Shown here: one piece after another, positions 39,190-47,443 of the stretch
Layout of the letters: the number at the start of each line of letters is the position of its first letter
How positions within the stretch are numbered: position 1 is the stretch's first letter
From: VXYK01 sp965221585
GTDB taxonomy: Bacteria > Actinomycetota > Acidimicrobiia > Acidimicrobiales > Aldehydirespiratoraceae
Direction: 5' to 3'
DNA: 64,000 nt
Assembly (NCBI GenBank): GCA_965221585.1
Contig: OZ244898.1
Span: 1,426,001 to 1,490,000, forward strand
The notes under the pieces: model-generated
Told to the model about the DNA's origin: nothing
Databases searched by the model: none
What the model saw: only the letters and a program-made list of their open reading frames with translations
Position numbers and translations under genes: made by a program

Positions 39190-42030
39190 CTAGGAGTTGC
39201 CGAGGTGGTACATCTCTGCGGCGGGTTTGAGGGGGCGGGCGTACCAGAGAGGGCGGCGCAGTCCGCCGGGGCCGGGGGCTGGGCGGGTCATGGACAGCCA
39301 TTGGTGGTAGGCCTCGCGGCTCTTGGCGGTGTCTACCACCACATCGCCGTACTGGTCGCCACTCTCGGCTGGAGTCACCCGCACTCGTTGGTGCCAGCAC
39401 TGCATCCCCGAGATCGGGTCTGGCTGCACGGAGAATGTCAGGTTCTGGTGCACGCCGGTGTCGTTCCACCAGATGCGTTGACTGTCGGGATCATCAGATT
39501 CGAAGCGGCGGATCCCGTCGGTGCGGGTCAGCTTCCAGCATTGGCCACCGTCGCCGTTGTCGATCCGGTCAATCTTGGCCTTGCCGGCGCTCCACGAACG
39601 AGCCTTGTCTTCTTCGATTCGCCAACGACCCATGTGGTGGGAAGCTGCAACCACGCCCGGTCGGATTCCTTCGGTACGCCAGGCTTGAATGACGAAGTGC
39701 CCGATGCGGGTGGAGATGCGCACCAGCGCGTTCTCCTCGATCCCCAGTTTCTCTGCGTCGCTGGGGTGAATCCACAGAGGATGCCGGTGACTGATCTCGT
39801 TGAGCCACTTGGAGTTCGCTGAGCGGGTATGGATCAACGTCGGTATCCGAAACGTCGGCAGGAGGATCCGTTCGGTGCCGGCGAGGTCAAGATCTTGATG
39901 GTGGACATGGGACTTGATCCACGTTGGAGCCGCGTACTCGGGCCAACCCCAGTCGGCCAGCGTCGTCGAGAAGAGCTCGAGCTTCTTCGAGGGTGTGGGA
40001 AACCCCTCCTTGGCCTCGCCGTCGACTTCGACCGCTGGTGACCCCTCGCCGAGGTCGGCCAGGGCGATTTCGGCGAGATGCTCGGGGCTGCCGTCCCAGG
40101 TAGCGATGGTTCCAGGCTTGCGAAATACCTGATCGGTGCCCTTGTGGCACTCCGCGGTGATCTCCGGCGAGACCGTTCGCTCATAGGGCGTGACCATGTC
40201 GCCGGGAACGGCGAAGGAACCAGCATCACGCATGTACTCGAGCGGTGTTTTGCCTGCTTGGGCAGCGGCGTCGGCCAATCCGGGCACGGATTCGGCAAAC
40301 ATTGTGCCGTAGTACTCGTCAACAGAGATCGGCGTGCCGGGGCGCTCGTCGGATTCGAACCACTTGCGGATTCCCCGGGTTCCGTCGGGATCGATGTGCC
40401 AGGAGAGGTCGATCCAGAACTCGTTCTCCTCTGACACCTCACCCGGATTGAATTCGCGGCTGCGGGTGTCCGGCCCCAGCGTCTCACCGCGGAGTTGCGC
40501 GTAACGGCGCATGACCGGCTGGCGGAAACCGATCCAGCGACCGTTGTGCGTTTCGAAGGAGGCCACGTCGTGTCGTTCGGTGCCCACACCCATGGGCAGC
40601 ACGTAATCGGCGTACCAGGCGGTCTCGGACCAGGTCGGGGTGAGCGCCACATGGCAGCGGACTCTCGACTCGTCGGTCAGGGCCTCGAGCCAGCTGAAGC
40701 CGTCTGGATTGGTCCAGACGGGGTTGTAGACGCGGCTGAAGTAGACATCCAGGGTTCCGCGGCCCTCGTTGAGGAAATGCGGCAGCAGAATCGACATCTC
40801 GTGGTACGACAACGGGTACTCGCGGGGCCATGAGAGCTCGTTCCACTGGTGCAGCGGCGGTGCGCCCTTGGGCTGGGTTGGCTTGAACTTGTTCCAACCA
40901 TTGCCGCTTGTCCCTCCGACCGTGGCCACCGAACCGGTCAGCACGTTCAAGAAGAACAGACAGCGCGCGGTCTGCCAGCCGCCGAGGTTGCCTGCGCCGG
41001 CGGCACGCCAGTTGTGCGAGGCGAACTTGGTGGGATGAGCACCGATGATCTCGGCGATCTCGCGCAGCTGCTCGCCGTCGACCCCGCAAATCTCTTCCGC
41101 GGATTCCGGCGTGTACTCGGCGTAGGAATCGAGCAGAGCGGTTTCGAGCGAGTCGAACTCCAACCGAAGATCCGGGCGGGTCTCGCGCAAGTAGGTCTCC
41201 CAGTTGACCCAGCGTCGCACGAACTCACGCTCCCAGGTGCCGTTCTCGATCAGCAACCGGGCGATTGTCAGCAACAGGAAGGGTTCGGTCCCAGGCCAGG
41301 CAGCAAGCCAGTGGTCGGCTTTGGCGCCGGTGTTGGACAGCCGCGGATCCACGCAGATCACGGTTGCTCCCTTCGCCTGGGCCTCGATAATGCGTTGAGC
41401 ATGGGGGTTGAAGTAGTGCCCGGCCTCCAGGTGCGACGAGATCAAGAAGATCACTTCGGCGTTGGCGAAGTCTGATGACGGGCGGTCGTGCCCCATCCAT
41501 GACTGGTAACCGATCCGGGCGTTGGAGGAACAGATGTTGGTATGACTGTTGTGCCCGTCGACACCCCATGCCTTGAGGACGCGGTCGGCATAGCCGTCCT
41601 CGCCGGGCCGTCCGACGTGGTACATCACGCTGTTGTGCCGCCCCTCGTCGAGCGCAGTGGCGATGCGTGCGCCGATGTCGCTCAGCGCTTCATCCCAACT
41701 CACCCGTTCCCAACGACCCGAACCCCGTGCTCCGACCCTGCGCATCGGATAGAGGATGCGTTCGGTGTCGTTGATCTGATTGAGGGTGGCCGGGCCCTTG
41801 GCGCAGTTGCGACCACGGCTGGCGGGATGAAGCGGGTTCCCTTCGATCTTGTCGATCTGGTGAGTCTCGTGGTTGACGTAGGCCAGCAGACCGCAGGCGG
41901 CCTCGCAGTTGAAACAGGTGGTGGGTATCAGGCTGTGGTGTGTTTCCACACGGTTCGGCCAAGCCTTGGCGTCCAATGAGGCATGGTCGTGCCACTGATC
42001 CTGTGGTGGGTACTGCTGTAGGTCGGTCAT
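39190..42030 (-). CDS. Molybdopterin oxidoreductase, DMSO-reductase superfamily catalytic subunit
   Basis: 946-residue bis-MGD enzyme. An N-terminal [4Fe-4S] cluster is held by Cys39, Cys42, Cys46 and Cys76 (CFNCEAAC ... NCAKG). Cys167 in HTNICSSNARIGYQ is the likely Mo ligand, as in polysulfide-reductase- and formate-dehydrogenase-like members. The C-terminal molydopterin-binding domain includes PTFRIPTLIHTRSAN and the ASHHMGRW region. There is no twin-arginine signal, so it should sit on the cytoplasmic side. ATG 42030 is used; a TTG at 42048 is possible. It directly follows the fused FeS/NrfD gene. Substrate unknown. Confidence 0.85.
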   Translation of the reverse strand: MTDLQQYPPQDQWHDHASLDAKAWPNRVETHHSLIPTTCFNCEAACGLLAYVNHETHQIDKIEGNPLHPASRGRNCAKGPATLNQINDTERILYPMRRVGARGSGRWERVSWDEALSDIGARIATALDEGRHNSVMYHVGRPGEDGYADRVLKAWGVDGHNSHTNICSSNARIGYQSWMGHDRPSSDFANAEVIFLISSHLEAGHYFNPHAQRIIEAQAKGATVICVDPRLSNTGAKADHWLAAWPGTEPFLLLTIARLLIENGTWEREFVRRWVNWETYLRETRPDLRLEFDSLETALLDSYAEYTPESAEEICGVDGEQLREIAEIIGAHPTKFASHNWRAAGAGNLGGWQTARCLFFLNVLTGSVATVGGTSGNGWNKFKPTQPKGAPPLHQWNELSWPREYPLSYHEMSILLPHFLNEGRGTLDVYFSRVYNPVWTNPDGFSWLEALTDESRVRCHVALTPTWSETAWYADYVLPMGVGTERHDVASFETHNGRWIGFRQPVMRRYAQLRGETLGPDTRSREFNPGEVSEENEFWIDLSWHIDPDGTRGIRKWFESDERPGTPISVDEYYGTMFAESVPGLADAAAQAGKTPLEYMRDAGSFAVPGDMVTPYERTVSPEITAECHKGTDQVFRKPGTIATWDGSPEHLAEIALADLGEGSPAVEVDGEAKEGFPTPSKKLELFSTTLADWGWPEYAAPTWIKSHVHHQDLDLAGTERILLPTFRIPTLIHTRSANSKWLNEISHRHPLWIHPSDAEKLGIEENALVRISTRIGHFVIQAWRTEGIRPGVVAASHHMGRWRIEEDKARSWSAGKAKIDRIDNGDGGQCWKLTRTDGIRRFESDDPDSQRIWWNDTGVHQNLTFSVQPDPISGMQCWHQRVRVTPAESGDQYGDVVVDTAKSREAYHQWLSMTRPAPGPGGLRRPLWYARPLKPAAEMYHLGNS

Positions 42031-42048
42031 GGCAAACAGAAGCGTCAA

Positions 42049-43560
42049 TCAGGAGAGCGGCACGGATTGGCCGGCGCGGACAAAGGAGTCTTCATAGGCC
42101 CACATCCCGGCTATGGCGGCGACGCCTGCGGCTGCTACCAGCGGTGCACCGGAACCGCTGGCCAAGGCTATGACCAGCACACATCCAGGAGCGAGCAGTC
42201 CCACCAATACGCCGAACCAGAAGCGGTCGCGGTAAGAGCCTCTGATCATCTGGTGAACGGCAGCTTCGACATGGGGAGTGCTCGCAGACGTTGCCTCGAC
42301 AGCAATGAGAGCCGCGGTGGCGCAGACTCCGCCGAGGAACGCCCAACGAATCGCGTCGGTTTCGGGTACTTCAACGAACAGGTCGAGGATCGAATAGCAG
42401 GCAGTTCCCGCGGTGACTGCTTGTGCCAGCAGGGTCGGTAGCAGCAACGGGGTTTGCCAGAGGTCTCGCCCTTCGCACTGTGCGAACAACATGGCGGTGT
42501 AACCGGCAGCGGCCGCGGCACAGAGCGCGACCGGGACCGCGAGCACCCTGAGCACGTCGGGTGCCTCGGCGATCCCCGCGACCCACCAGGCGGCTGAGAC
42601 TGCCGCGAACGCCGCAAGCACGTAGGCGCCCTTCACCAGCCAGGAGTCCCAGCTTCCTCTGGTTATCAGGTAGTGGAAGCGACTCGGTTGTTTCAGATCG
42701 GCGACGAGCAGCACGCCGGTCAGAGCCAGAAAGAAACCGGCAAGCATCGGCGGCACAACACCCACCGCGGCCACCTCTCCGGCATGCCCCAACAGCACCA
42801 ACAACGCCGCGACGGCCATCACACCAGCGGCGATCGCCTTGGTCACCAGATATGCCGAGACCTTGGTGGTCCAGGTCATCTGGTGCGATGTGGTGTAGGT
42901 TGTCCGGGCCACGACTCCGCTGCTGTCGGCCGGAACGGTCGGGTGGTTCGGGGTGGTGTCGGCCCAGATCATTCCGTCGTTGGCGATGGCGGTGCGCAGT
43001 GGATTCAGCGAGGCTTGATCGGCGCCGCGGTAGTACACCTTGGGGTTGGTCCCCTGCTCGGGGGCTCGGACGGCGACGTCGGCACGCGCGATGATCTTCG
43101 TTGCCGCGTTCAAGGGGTCGTCCAGGTCAGCGACCTTGATGGCGTGGGTTGGGCAGACGATCACGCACGACGGTTCGAGTCCCTCCTCGACGCGATGGTT
43201 GCAGAAGTTGCACTTGTGGGCGGTGTTGGTTGCTGGGTTGATGTAGATGGCGTCGTAGGGGCAGGCGTTCATGCAGCCCTTGCAACCGATGCAGTTGTCG
43301 TCGTTGAAGTCGACCACGCCGTTGTCGGCTCGAAAGAGCGCATTGGTGGGACAGATCGAGATGCAGGGAGCGTCGTCGCAGTGGTTGCAGCGCATTACCG
43401 AGAAATGCCTGTTGACGTTGGGGAAAGATCCGGTCTCGATGTACTTGACCCAGGTTCGGTTCACGCCGAGGGGGACGTCGTGCTCGCTCTTGCAGGCAAT
43501 GGTGCAGGCATGGCAGCCGATGCAGGAGTCGCTGTCGAGGAGGAATCCGAGCCTTGTCAC
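42049..43560 (-). CDS. Fusion of four-cluster ferredoxin subunit and NrfD/PsrC membrane anchor
   Basis: 503 residues. Residues 1-145 hold 16 cysteines in four complete groups (13/16/19/23, 58/61/66/70, 90/93/96/100, 117/120/132/136), the DmsB/PsrB-type electron-transfer subunit. From about 230 the chain has eight or so helices of the NrfD/PsrC type, including DLKQPSRFHYLITRGSWDSW. These are normally two proteins. With the molybdoenzyme it should form an A-BC complex exchanging electrons with quinone, with the FeS part in the cytoplasm. GTG start; probable operon of two genes read from a promoter overlapping the palindrome at 43591. Confidence 0.87.
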   Translation of the reverse strand: MTRLGFLLDSDSCIGCHACTIACKSEHDVPLGVNRTWVKYIETGSFPNVNRHFSVMRCNHCDDAPCISICPTNALFRADNGVVDFNDDNCIGCKGCMNACPYDAIYINPATNTAHKCNFCNHRVEEGLEPSCVIVCPTHAIKVADLDDPLNAATKIIARADVAVRAPEQGTNPKVYYRGADQASLNPLRTAIANDGMIWADTTPNHPTVPADSSGVVARTTYTTSHQMTWTTKVSAYLVTKAIAAGVMAVAALLVLLGHAGEVAAVGVVPPMLAGFFLALTGVLLVADLKQPSRFHYLITRGSWDSWLVKGAYVLAAFAAVSAAWWVAGIAEAPDVLRVLAVPVALCAAAAAGYTAMLFAQCEGRDLWQTPLLLPTLLAQAVTAGTACYSILDLFVEVPETDAIRWAFLGGVCATAALIAVEATSASTPHVEAAVHQMIRGSYRDRFWFGVLVGLLAPGCVLVIALASGSGAPLVAAAGVAAIAGMWAYEDSFVRAGQSVPLS

Positions 43561-43590
43561 AGTGCTTCTTTCGAGGGTCCGAAGTCAGAT

Positions 43591-43605
43591 GTTAGACACT
43601 CTAAC
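43591..43605. promoter_or_regulatory. Palindromic operator candidate upstream of the molybdoenzyme operon
   Basis: GTTAGA-CAC-TCTAAC, a perfect six-base inverted repeat with a three-base spacer, 31-45 bases before the GTG at 43560. On the minus strand it overlaps TAGAGT and TAACAT, either of which could be the -10 box. A repressor, perhaps TetR-type, would block this promoter. Confidence 0.55.
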
Positions 43606-43629
43606 TGAACGCCGCGGGATGCTTTGCGT

Positions 43630-44463
43630 TTAGGTCGGGAAGTTCACGTCGATGGTGACGGATTCCCACTTGTCGATTGAGGCGTTCATGTCAGCGAGCT
43701 TCTCCCGGGTTGCTGCCAAGACGTCTTCTCCGAGCAGCAAACGCAGCGGCGGCTTGTCGAGCTCCGTCACCATCACAACTGCCTCAGCGACCTTGCGGGG
43801 ATCGCCTGGCAGATGCTCGGCGAAAGCCTTGATGAGTTCCTTGCGCGCACCGACACCCTCCGCGTAGTCCTCGATCGGTGTCGCCGTTTCTCGCATTGAC
43901 CGCGTGGCCCAGTCAGTGCGGAATGCACCGGGCTCGATGGCCGTCACCTTGATTCCAAGCGGGCCGACTTCTTTGGCGAGAGCTTCAGTCAGGGCCTCGA
44001 GGGCGAACTTGGTCGAGCTGTAGTAGGCGTTGGGAGGGTTGGCGACGAGACCTGTCATTGAGGAGATGTTCACCACATGACCGCTGCGCTGCTGACGCAT
44101 GATCGGAAGCACTGCCTTCAGGGTGTCGACGACTCCGAAGTAGTTGGTGTCGAAGAGCCGACGAACCTCATCGTCCTCACCTTCCTCGACAGCGGACATG
44201 TAGCCGTATCCGGCATTGTTCACCAAGATGTCGATTCCGCCGAAGGTCTGCACTGTGGTATTCACCGCGGCCGCGATCTGTTGGCGGTCGGTGATATCGA
44301 GGGCCAGTGCCAGAGCCCGCTCACCTGTGGAGGCGATGTCGGCGATCATCTCAGGACGGCGTGCGCTTGCGGCGACTTGGTGTCCGGCCCCCAACGCGGC
44401 GAGTGCTGTCTCGCGGCCTATGCCGCTGGAGCATCCGGTGATCAGCCATCGCGCCATGCTCAC
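43630..44463 (-). CDS. Short-chain dehydrogenase/reductase
   Basis: Classical SDR of 277 residues. TGCSSGIG (9-16) binds the cofactor, NNAG is at 82-85, Ser134 and the Tyr148-x3-Lys152 pair form the active site. Arg35-Arg36 after the second strand suggests NADP preference. GTG 44463 overlaps the stop of the upstream DUF1214-like gene; ATG 44457 is an alternative. Part of a three-gene minus-strand unit with the DUF1214-like and sulfotransferase genes. Substrate unknown, probably a hydroxylated lipid or ketone. Confidence 0.88.
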   Translation of the reverse strand: MSMARWLITGCSSGIGRETALAALGAGHQVAASARRPEMIADIASTGERALALALDITDRQQIAAAVNTTVQTFGGIDILVNNAGYGYMSAVEEGEDDEVRRLFDTNYFGVVDTLKAVLPIMRQQRSGHVVNISSMTGLVANPPNAYYSSTKFALEALTEALAKEVGPLGIKVTAIEPGAFRTDWATRSMRETATPIEDYAEGVGARKELIKAFAEHLPGDPRKVAEAVVMVTELDKPPLRLLLGEDVLAATREKLADMNASIDKWESVTIDVNFPT

Positions 44464-45707
44464 ACCGCCACTTCGGGCAGGCGGCGCAGGTAGCCGGCGC
44501 GTCGTCTGGCCAGTTGAGCGGCTCGCTCGTCCGCATCCACGAAGACGGTTCCCTCGGGCAGCACGGAATCGAGATCATCGAGTTTCACGACCTCTCCCGA
44601 GGCCGCCAGGTCTTCGCGGGGACCGCCGGACGGGAACTCGGCCATGCGCAGTGTGAGGATGCCCTCGTTGAGTCCGCAGGTGTCGATCCAGTTGTGGACC
44701 CCGGGATCGGTGTTGCTCAGCACGTACGTGAAGGTGCCGTCCGGATTCGCCACCGACTGGGCTTTGTTGAGGCTGGCGGTGCGGTTGACAATGTCCATGG
44801 TCGTACCCCAGATGTTGGACAGAGGAACCGTGAAATAGTCTGCTCCCCCGTCGCTCACGGTCACTACGAATACTTCCTCATCGGCCAATTCGAAGCGACC
44901 GCCAACGTACACCTGGTTGCGCAGAGCTCCGGTGTGCTCCGCTGACCACGCCAGCGCGAAATGATTGGCCGGCATACGGTAGGTGCCGCGGCTCATTCGC
45001 CTTGTGAAGTCGGCGTAGTGGAGCATGAAGTCCGCGGTCAACTGAGCTTGTTCGTCGATTGTCCGCGCCGGTGTCACCGCTGCGTCGCCAAGTCGGTCGA
45101 TGCTGAAATGGTTGGGGTCCTCGACGTTCCAGTCACCGATGACATCGCGGATATAGAACTCGTGGGCCTCCGGCGAGGACTGAACGTGGTTGGGCCGTCC
45201 GTTGGCAGCAGAGGAGTCGACGGTGATCGTGAAGGTGCCGTCTGCGGCGATTTCCATCGTGCGGCCGTTGAGCACATCTATGGTGCCCATCTTGTCGTCC
45301 CAGAGCGTGAAGTAGTTCTCGATCATGCGATTGGCGCCGACACGTCCAGTGATCCGATATTGCTCGTCGCCGGAGATCGGTATCACCCGGTAGATCGAGT
45401 CAGGATTGTCGATCCCCCAGCGAGATCCAGGAATCTCATAACCCTCGACGGTATGGGCCAGACGGGTGATGCAGGTGACCTTGGGACGCAGTGGATCCTG
45501 GTTCGAAGACCAGATTGCCGCGCTGAACATGACCTCGCGGAATGCCCAGTCGAAACACTGCCGCATGACATCGGAAGGTTCAGCCTTCTCCAGCCATCGA
45601 GCAGCGACCCGTCGGTATGCCTCGGTGACGGTCGGATGAGCTGTCAATTCCAGTGCTTCGAGTTCGTGGGCGTGTTGTTGAGCGGTGGCGACGGGATGCG
45701 ATGACAT
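44460..45707 (-). CDS. DUF1214-like protein
   Basis: 415 residues. The C-terminal half (PLSNIWGTTMDI, GTFTYVLSNTDPGVHNWIDT) matches the beta-rich DUF1214 family common in actinobacteria near lipid and steroid genes. No enzymatic role is known. The frame opens at 46082 inside the sulfotransferase gene in antisense register, but MSSHPVATAQQ at 45707 begins the plausible protein, 11 bases after the sulfotransferase stop. No signal peptide is evident. Confidence 0.7.
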   Translation of the reverse strand: MSSHPVATAQQHAHELEALELTAHPTVTEAYRRVAARWLEKAEPSDVMRQCFDWAFREVMFSAAIWSSNQDPLRPKVTCITRLAHTVEGYEIPGSRWGIDNPDSIYRVIPISGDEQYRITGRVGANRMIENYFTLWDDKMGTIDVLNGRTMEIAADGTFTITVDSSAANGRPNHVQSSPEAHEFYIRDVIGDWNVEDPNHFSIDRLGDAAVTPARTIDEQAQLTADFMLHYADFTRRMSRGTYRMPANHFALAWSAEHTGALRNQVYVGGRFELADEEVFVVTVSDGGADYFTVPLSNIWGTTMDIVNRTASLNKAQSVANPDGTFTYVLSNTDPGVHNWIDTCGLNEGILTLRMAEFPSGGPREDLAASGEVVKLDDLDSVLPEGTVFVDADERAAQLARRRAGYLRRLPEVAV

Positions 45708-45718
45708 GGGCGGAGACG

Positions 45719-46891
45719 TTAGGCGGTCTTGAAGCGGGCCAGGTAGTCGCCGAATCGTTCGCGGATCTCGACCGCTGAGAGTCCGAACTCCGCCGCTGTG
45801 TAGCGATGGCGGGTGAGTTGCGCCTTGTTGCTTCGCTCCAACCAGGCGCGCATCCGCGTTTCTGTCTCGGCGGTCAGTTCGATGCCCAACTTCTGATAGA
45901 GCTCGGCGATCTGACGCAGGGGATCCGCGACCATCTCGTCGAAGGTGATGTCCGTGAAGCGCTCGGGGTCGTCGCCCAGCCTGGTTCGAGCGGCCATGGC
46001 GCGGTTGTTGGTCCAGGCCATGCGTTCGATCCACTGGGCGCCGACTCGGCGCGGGTCGACATCGTCTGCATGCATTCGCCACAGGGTGGTGTTGAGGCTG
46101 GCTCCGGACGGGATCGTGTCGGCCGGATCGCGGTGCATGTGCACCACATGGGCGTCGGGGAAGGCAGCCAAGAGTTCATCGAGGTATCCGAGGTGGGCCG
46201 GCGTCTTGAGTACCCAACGGGTGCGTGTCTCGCCGCGGAGTTGTTTCTGCCATTGGAGCAGTTGCAGCATGCGTCTCAGATTCTTGTAGGCGGGCCTGAA
46301 ATCTGCGCTGTTGAGCCATTGACGGTACCCGGGCACGTCGGCCGATGCTTCGGGCACGTGCGACAAGAACGCGTCCGCCAGGAACATGATCTCCTCTTCA
46401 GCCTCGTGGGCGTAGGTGGGGTGGATCGAGAACAGTTCAGGGGCGAAGGCTCGGGTTTGCTGTTCGCGGGATTCGCCGTCGGCTATCCGCGGATCGTCGC
46501 AGTCAGGTCTCCAGCCGATCCGAGGGGCCGCTTCGCCGATCTCCCAGCCGTAGGCGGCGTAGTGACGCTGATCCGCGGCCAAGAGCCTCTGTACCAGGGT
46601 CGTGCCGGTGCGCATCATCCCCACGACGACGATCGGCGCGGCAATGCGTTGTTCGGCAATCTCCGGGTGAGCGTCGAACCAATGGTTGGCGCGCAGTCGG
46701 GTACGCAGGCTGTGAACCACCGAGCCGCGAAGAAGCATGCGACCAAGTTCGTTCAGCGGCGCGCTGCGGTAGGCGTCGAGAAGCACCTCCAGGGGTTCGA
46801 CAAAGTCTGCCGGACCGAAATCCTCCAGCCCGTCTGCGGAACTGGCCGCGGCGAAGACTGCCTCGAGAGCGAATTCGTCGGAGAGATTCAT
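45719..46891 (-). CDS. PAPS-dependent sulfotransferase family protein
   Basis: 390 residues. VVGMMRTGTTLVQRLL (88-103) is the 5'-phosphosulfate loop; the HMHRDPADTIPSG segment (251-263) with Arg254 and Ser262 forms the 3'-phosphate site; WVLKTPAHL (226-234) carries the catalytic-region Lys-Thr. The family sulfates hydroxyl groups of lipids, sterols or glycans. First gene of the minus-strand unit ending in the SDR. Divergent from the SnoaL-like gene at 46936. Confidence 0.88.
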   Translation of the reverse strand: MNLSDEFALEAVFAAASSADGLEDFGPADFVEPLEVLLDAYRSAPLNELGRMLLRGSVVHSLRTRLRANHWFDAHPEIAEQRIAAPIVVVGMMRTGTTLVQRLLAADQRHYAAYGWEIGEAAPRIGWRPDCDDPRIADGESREQQTRAFAPELFSIHPTYAHEAEEEIMFLADAFLSHVPEASADVPGYRQWLNSADFRPAYKNLRRMLQLLQWQKQLRGETRTRWVLKTPAHLGYLDELLAAFPDAHVVHMHRDPADTIPSGASLNTTLWRMHADDVDPRRVGAQWIERMAWTNNRAMAARTRLGDDPERFTDITFDEMVADPLRQIAELYQKLGIELTAETETRMRAWLERSNKAQLTRHRYTAAEFGLSAVEIRERFGDYLARFKTA

Positions 46892-46923
46892 GGCCTATCT
46901 GGATACCACGCCCGAGTGTTCTC

Positions 46924-46929
46924 TATCGT
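46924..46929 (+). promoter_or_regulatory. -10 box of leaderless promoter for the SnoaL-like gene
   Basis: TATCGT, six bases, then ATG 46936. Confidence 0.5.
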
Positions 46930-46935
46930 CTCGGA

Positions 46936-47388
46936 ATGGCCGACGATGCACGAATCATCGAGAATCTCCTCTACCTGTACGCCGAACGCATCGATGCCGG
47001 CGACCTTGGCGGGATAGCGGACCTCTTCCGACATGGTCGGATCTGCGCTGTGCCAGACGCTCCGCCGGAGGCCACGTTCGTTGGAACTGAGGGGGTCCGC
47101 AAGATGTATGACGCGGCTACCCGGCTCTACGAGGACGGCACTCCGAAGACCCATCATGTCACGAGCAATGCCATCATCGAGGTCGACGCGCAGGCAGGGA
47201 CCGCCAGCAGTCGGAGCTATTACACCGTGACGCAAGCTACAGATGACCTGCCGCTGCAGATCATCATCACCGGGCGCTACCACGACACCTTCCAGCGCAT
47301 CGACGGGCAGTGGTGGTTCGACACGCGGATCATGTTCGTGGATCAGATCGGTGACCTGAGTCACCACCTGTTGTATTCGATTTCCTGA
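46936..47388 (+). CDS. SnoaL-like (NTF2 fold) protein
   Basis: 150 residues with the cone-shaped NTF2 fold: an early helical ENLLYLYAERIDAGDLGGIADLF, a His-His pair in KTHHVTSN, and the closing strand GQWWFDTRIMFVDQ. Members act as small-molecule isomerases, dehydratases or binding proteins in catabolic clusters. No metal or cofactor is indicated. Sits 55 bases before the amidohydrolase gene. Confidence 0.8.
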   Translation: MADDARIIENLLYLYAERIDAGDLGGIADLFRHGRICAVPDAPPEATFVGTEGVRKMYDAATRLYEDGTPKTHHVTSNAIIEVDAQAGTASSRSYYTVTQATDDLPLQIIITGRYHDTFQRIDGQWWFDTRIMFVDQIGDLSHHLLYSIS

Positions 47389-47431
47389 ACGCTCCGCGAA
47401 GGGTCGCTTAGTCGAGCGCAACAACTGCGGG

Positions 47432-47437
47432 TACGGT
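47432..47437 (+). promoter_or_regulatory. -10 box of leaderless promoter for the amidohydrolase at 47444
   Basis: TACGGT, six bases, then ATG 47444. The intervening TCCAGG could also act as a weak ribosome site on a longer transcript. Confidence 0.45.
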
Positions 47438-47443
47438 TCCAGG

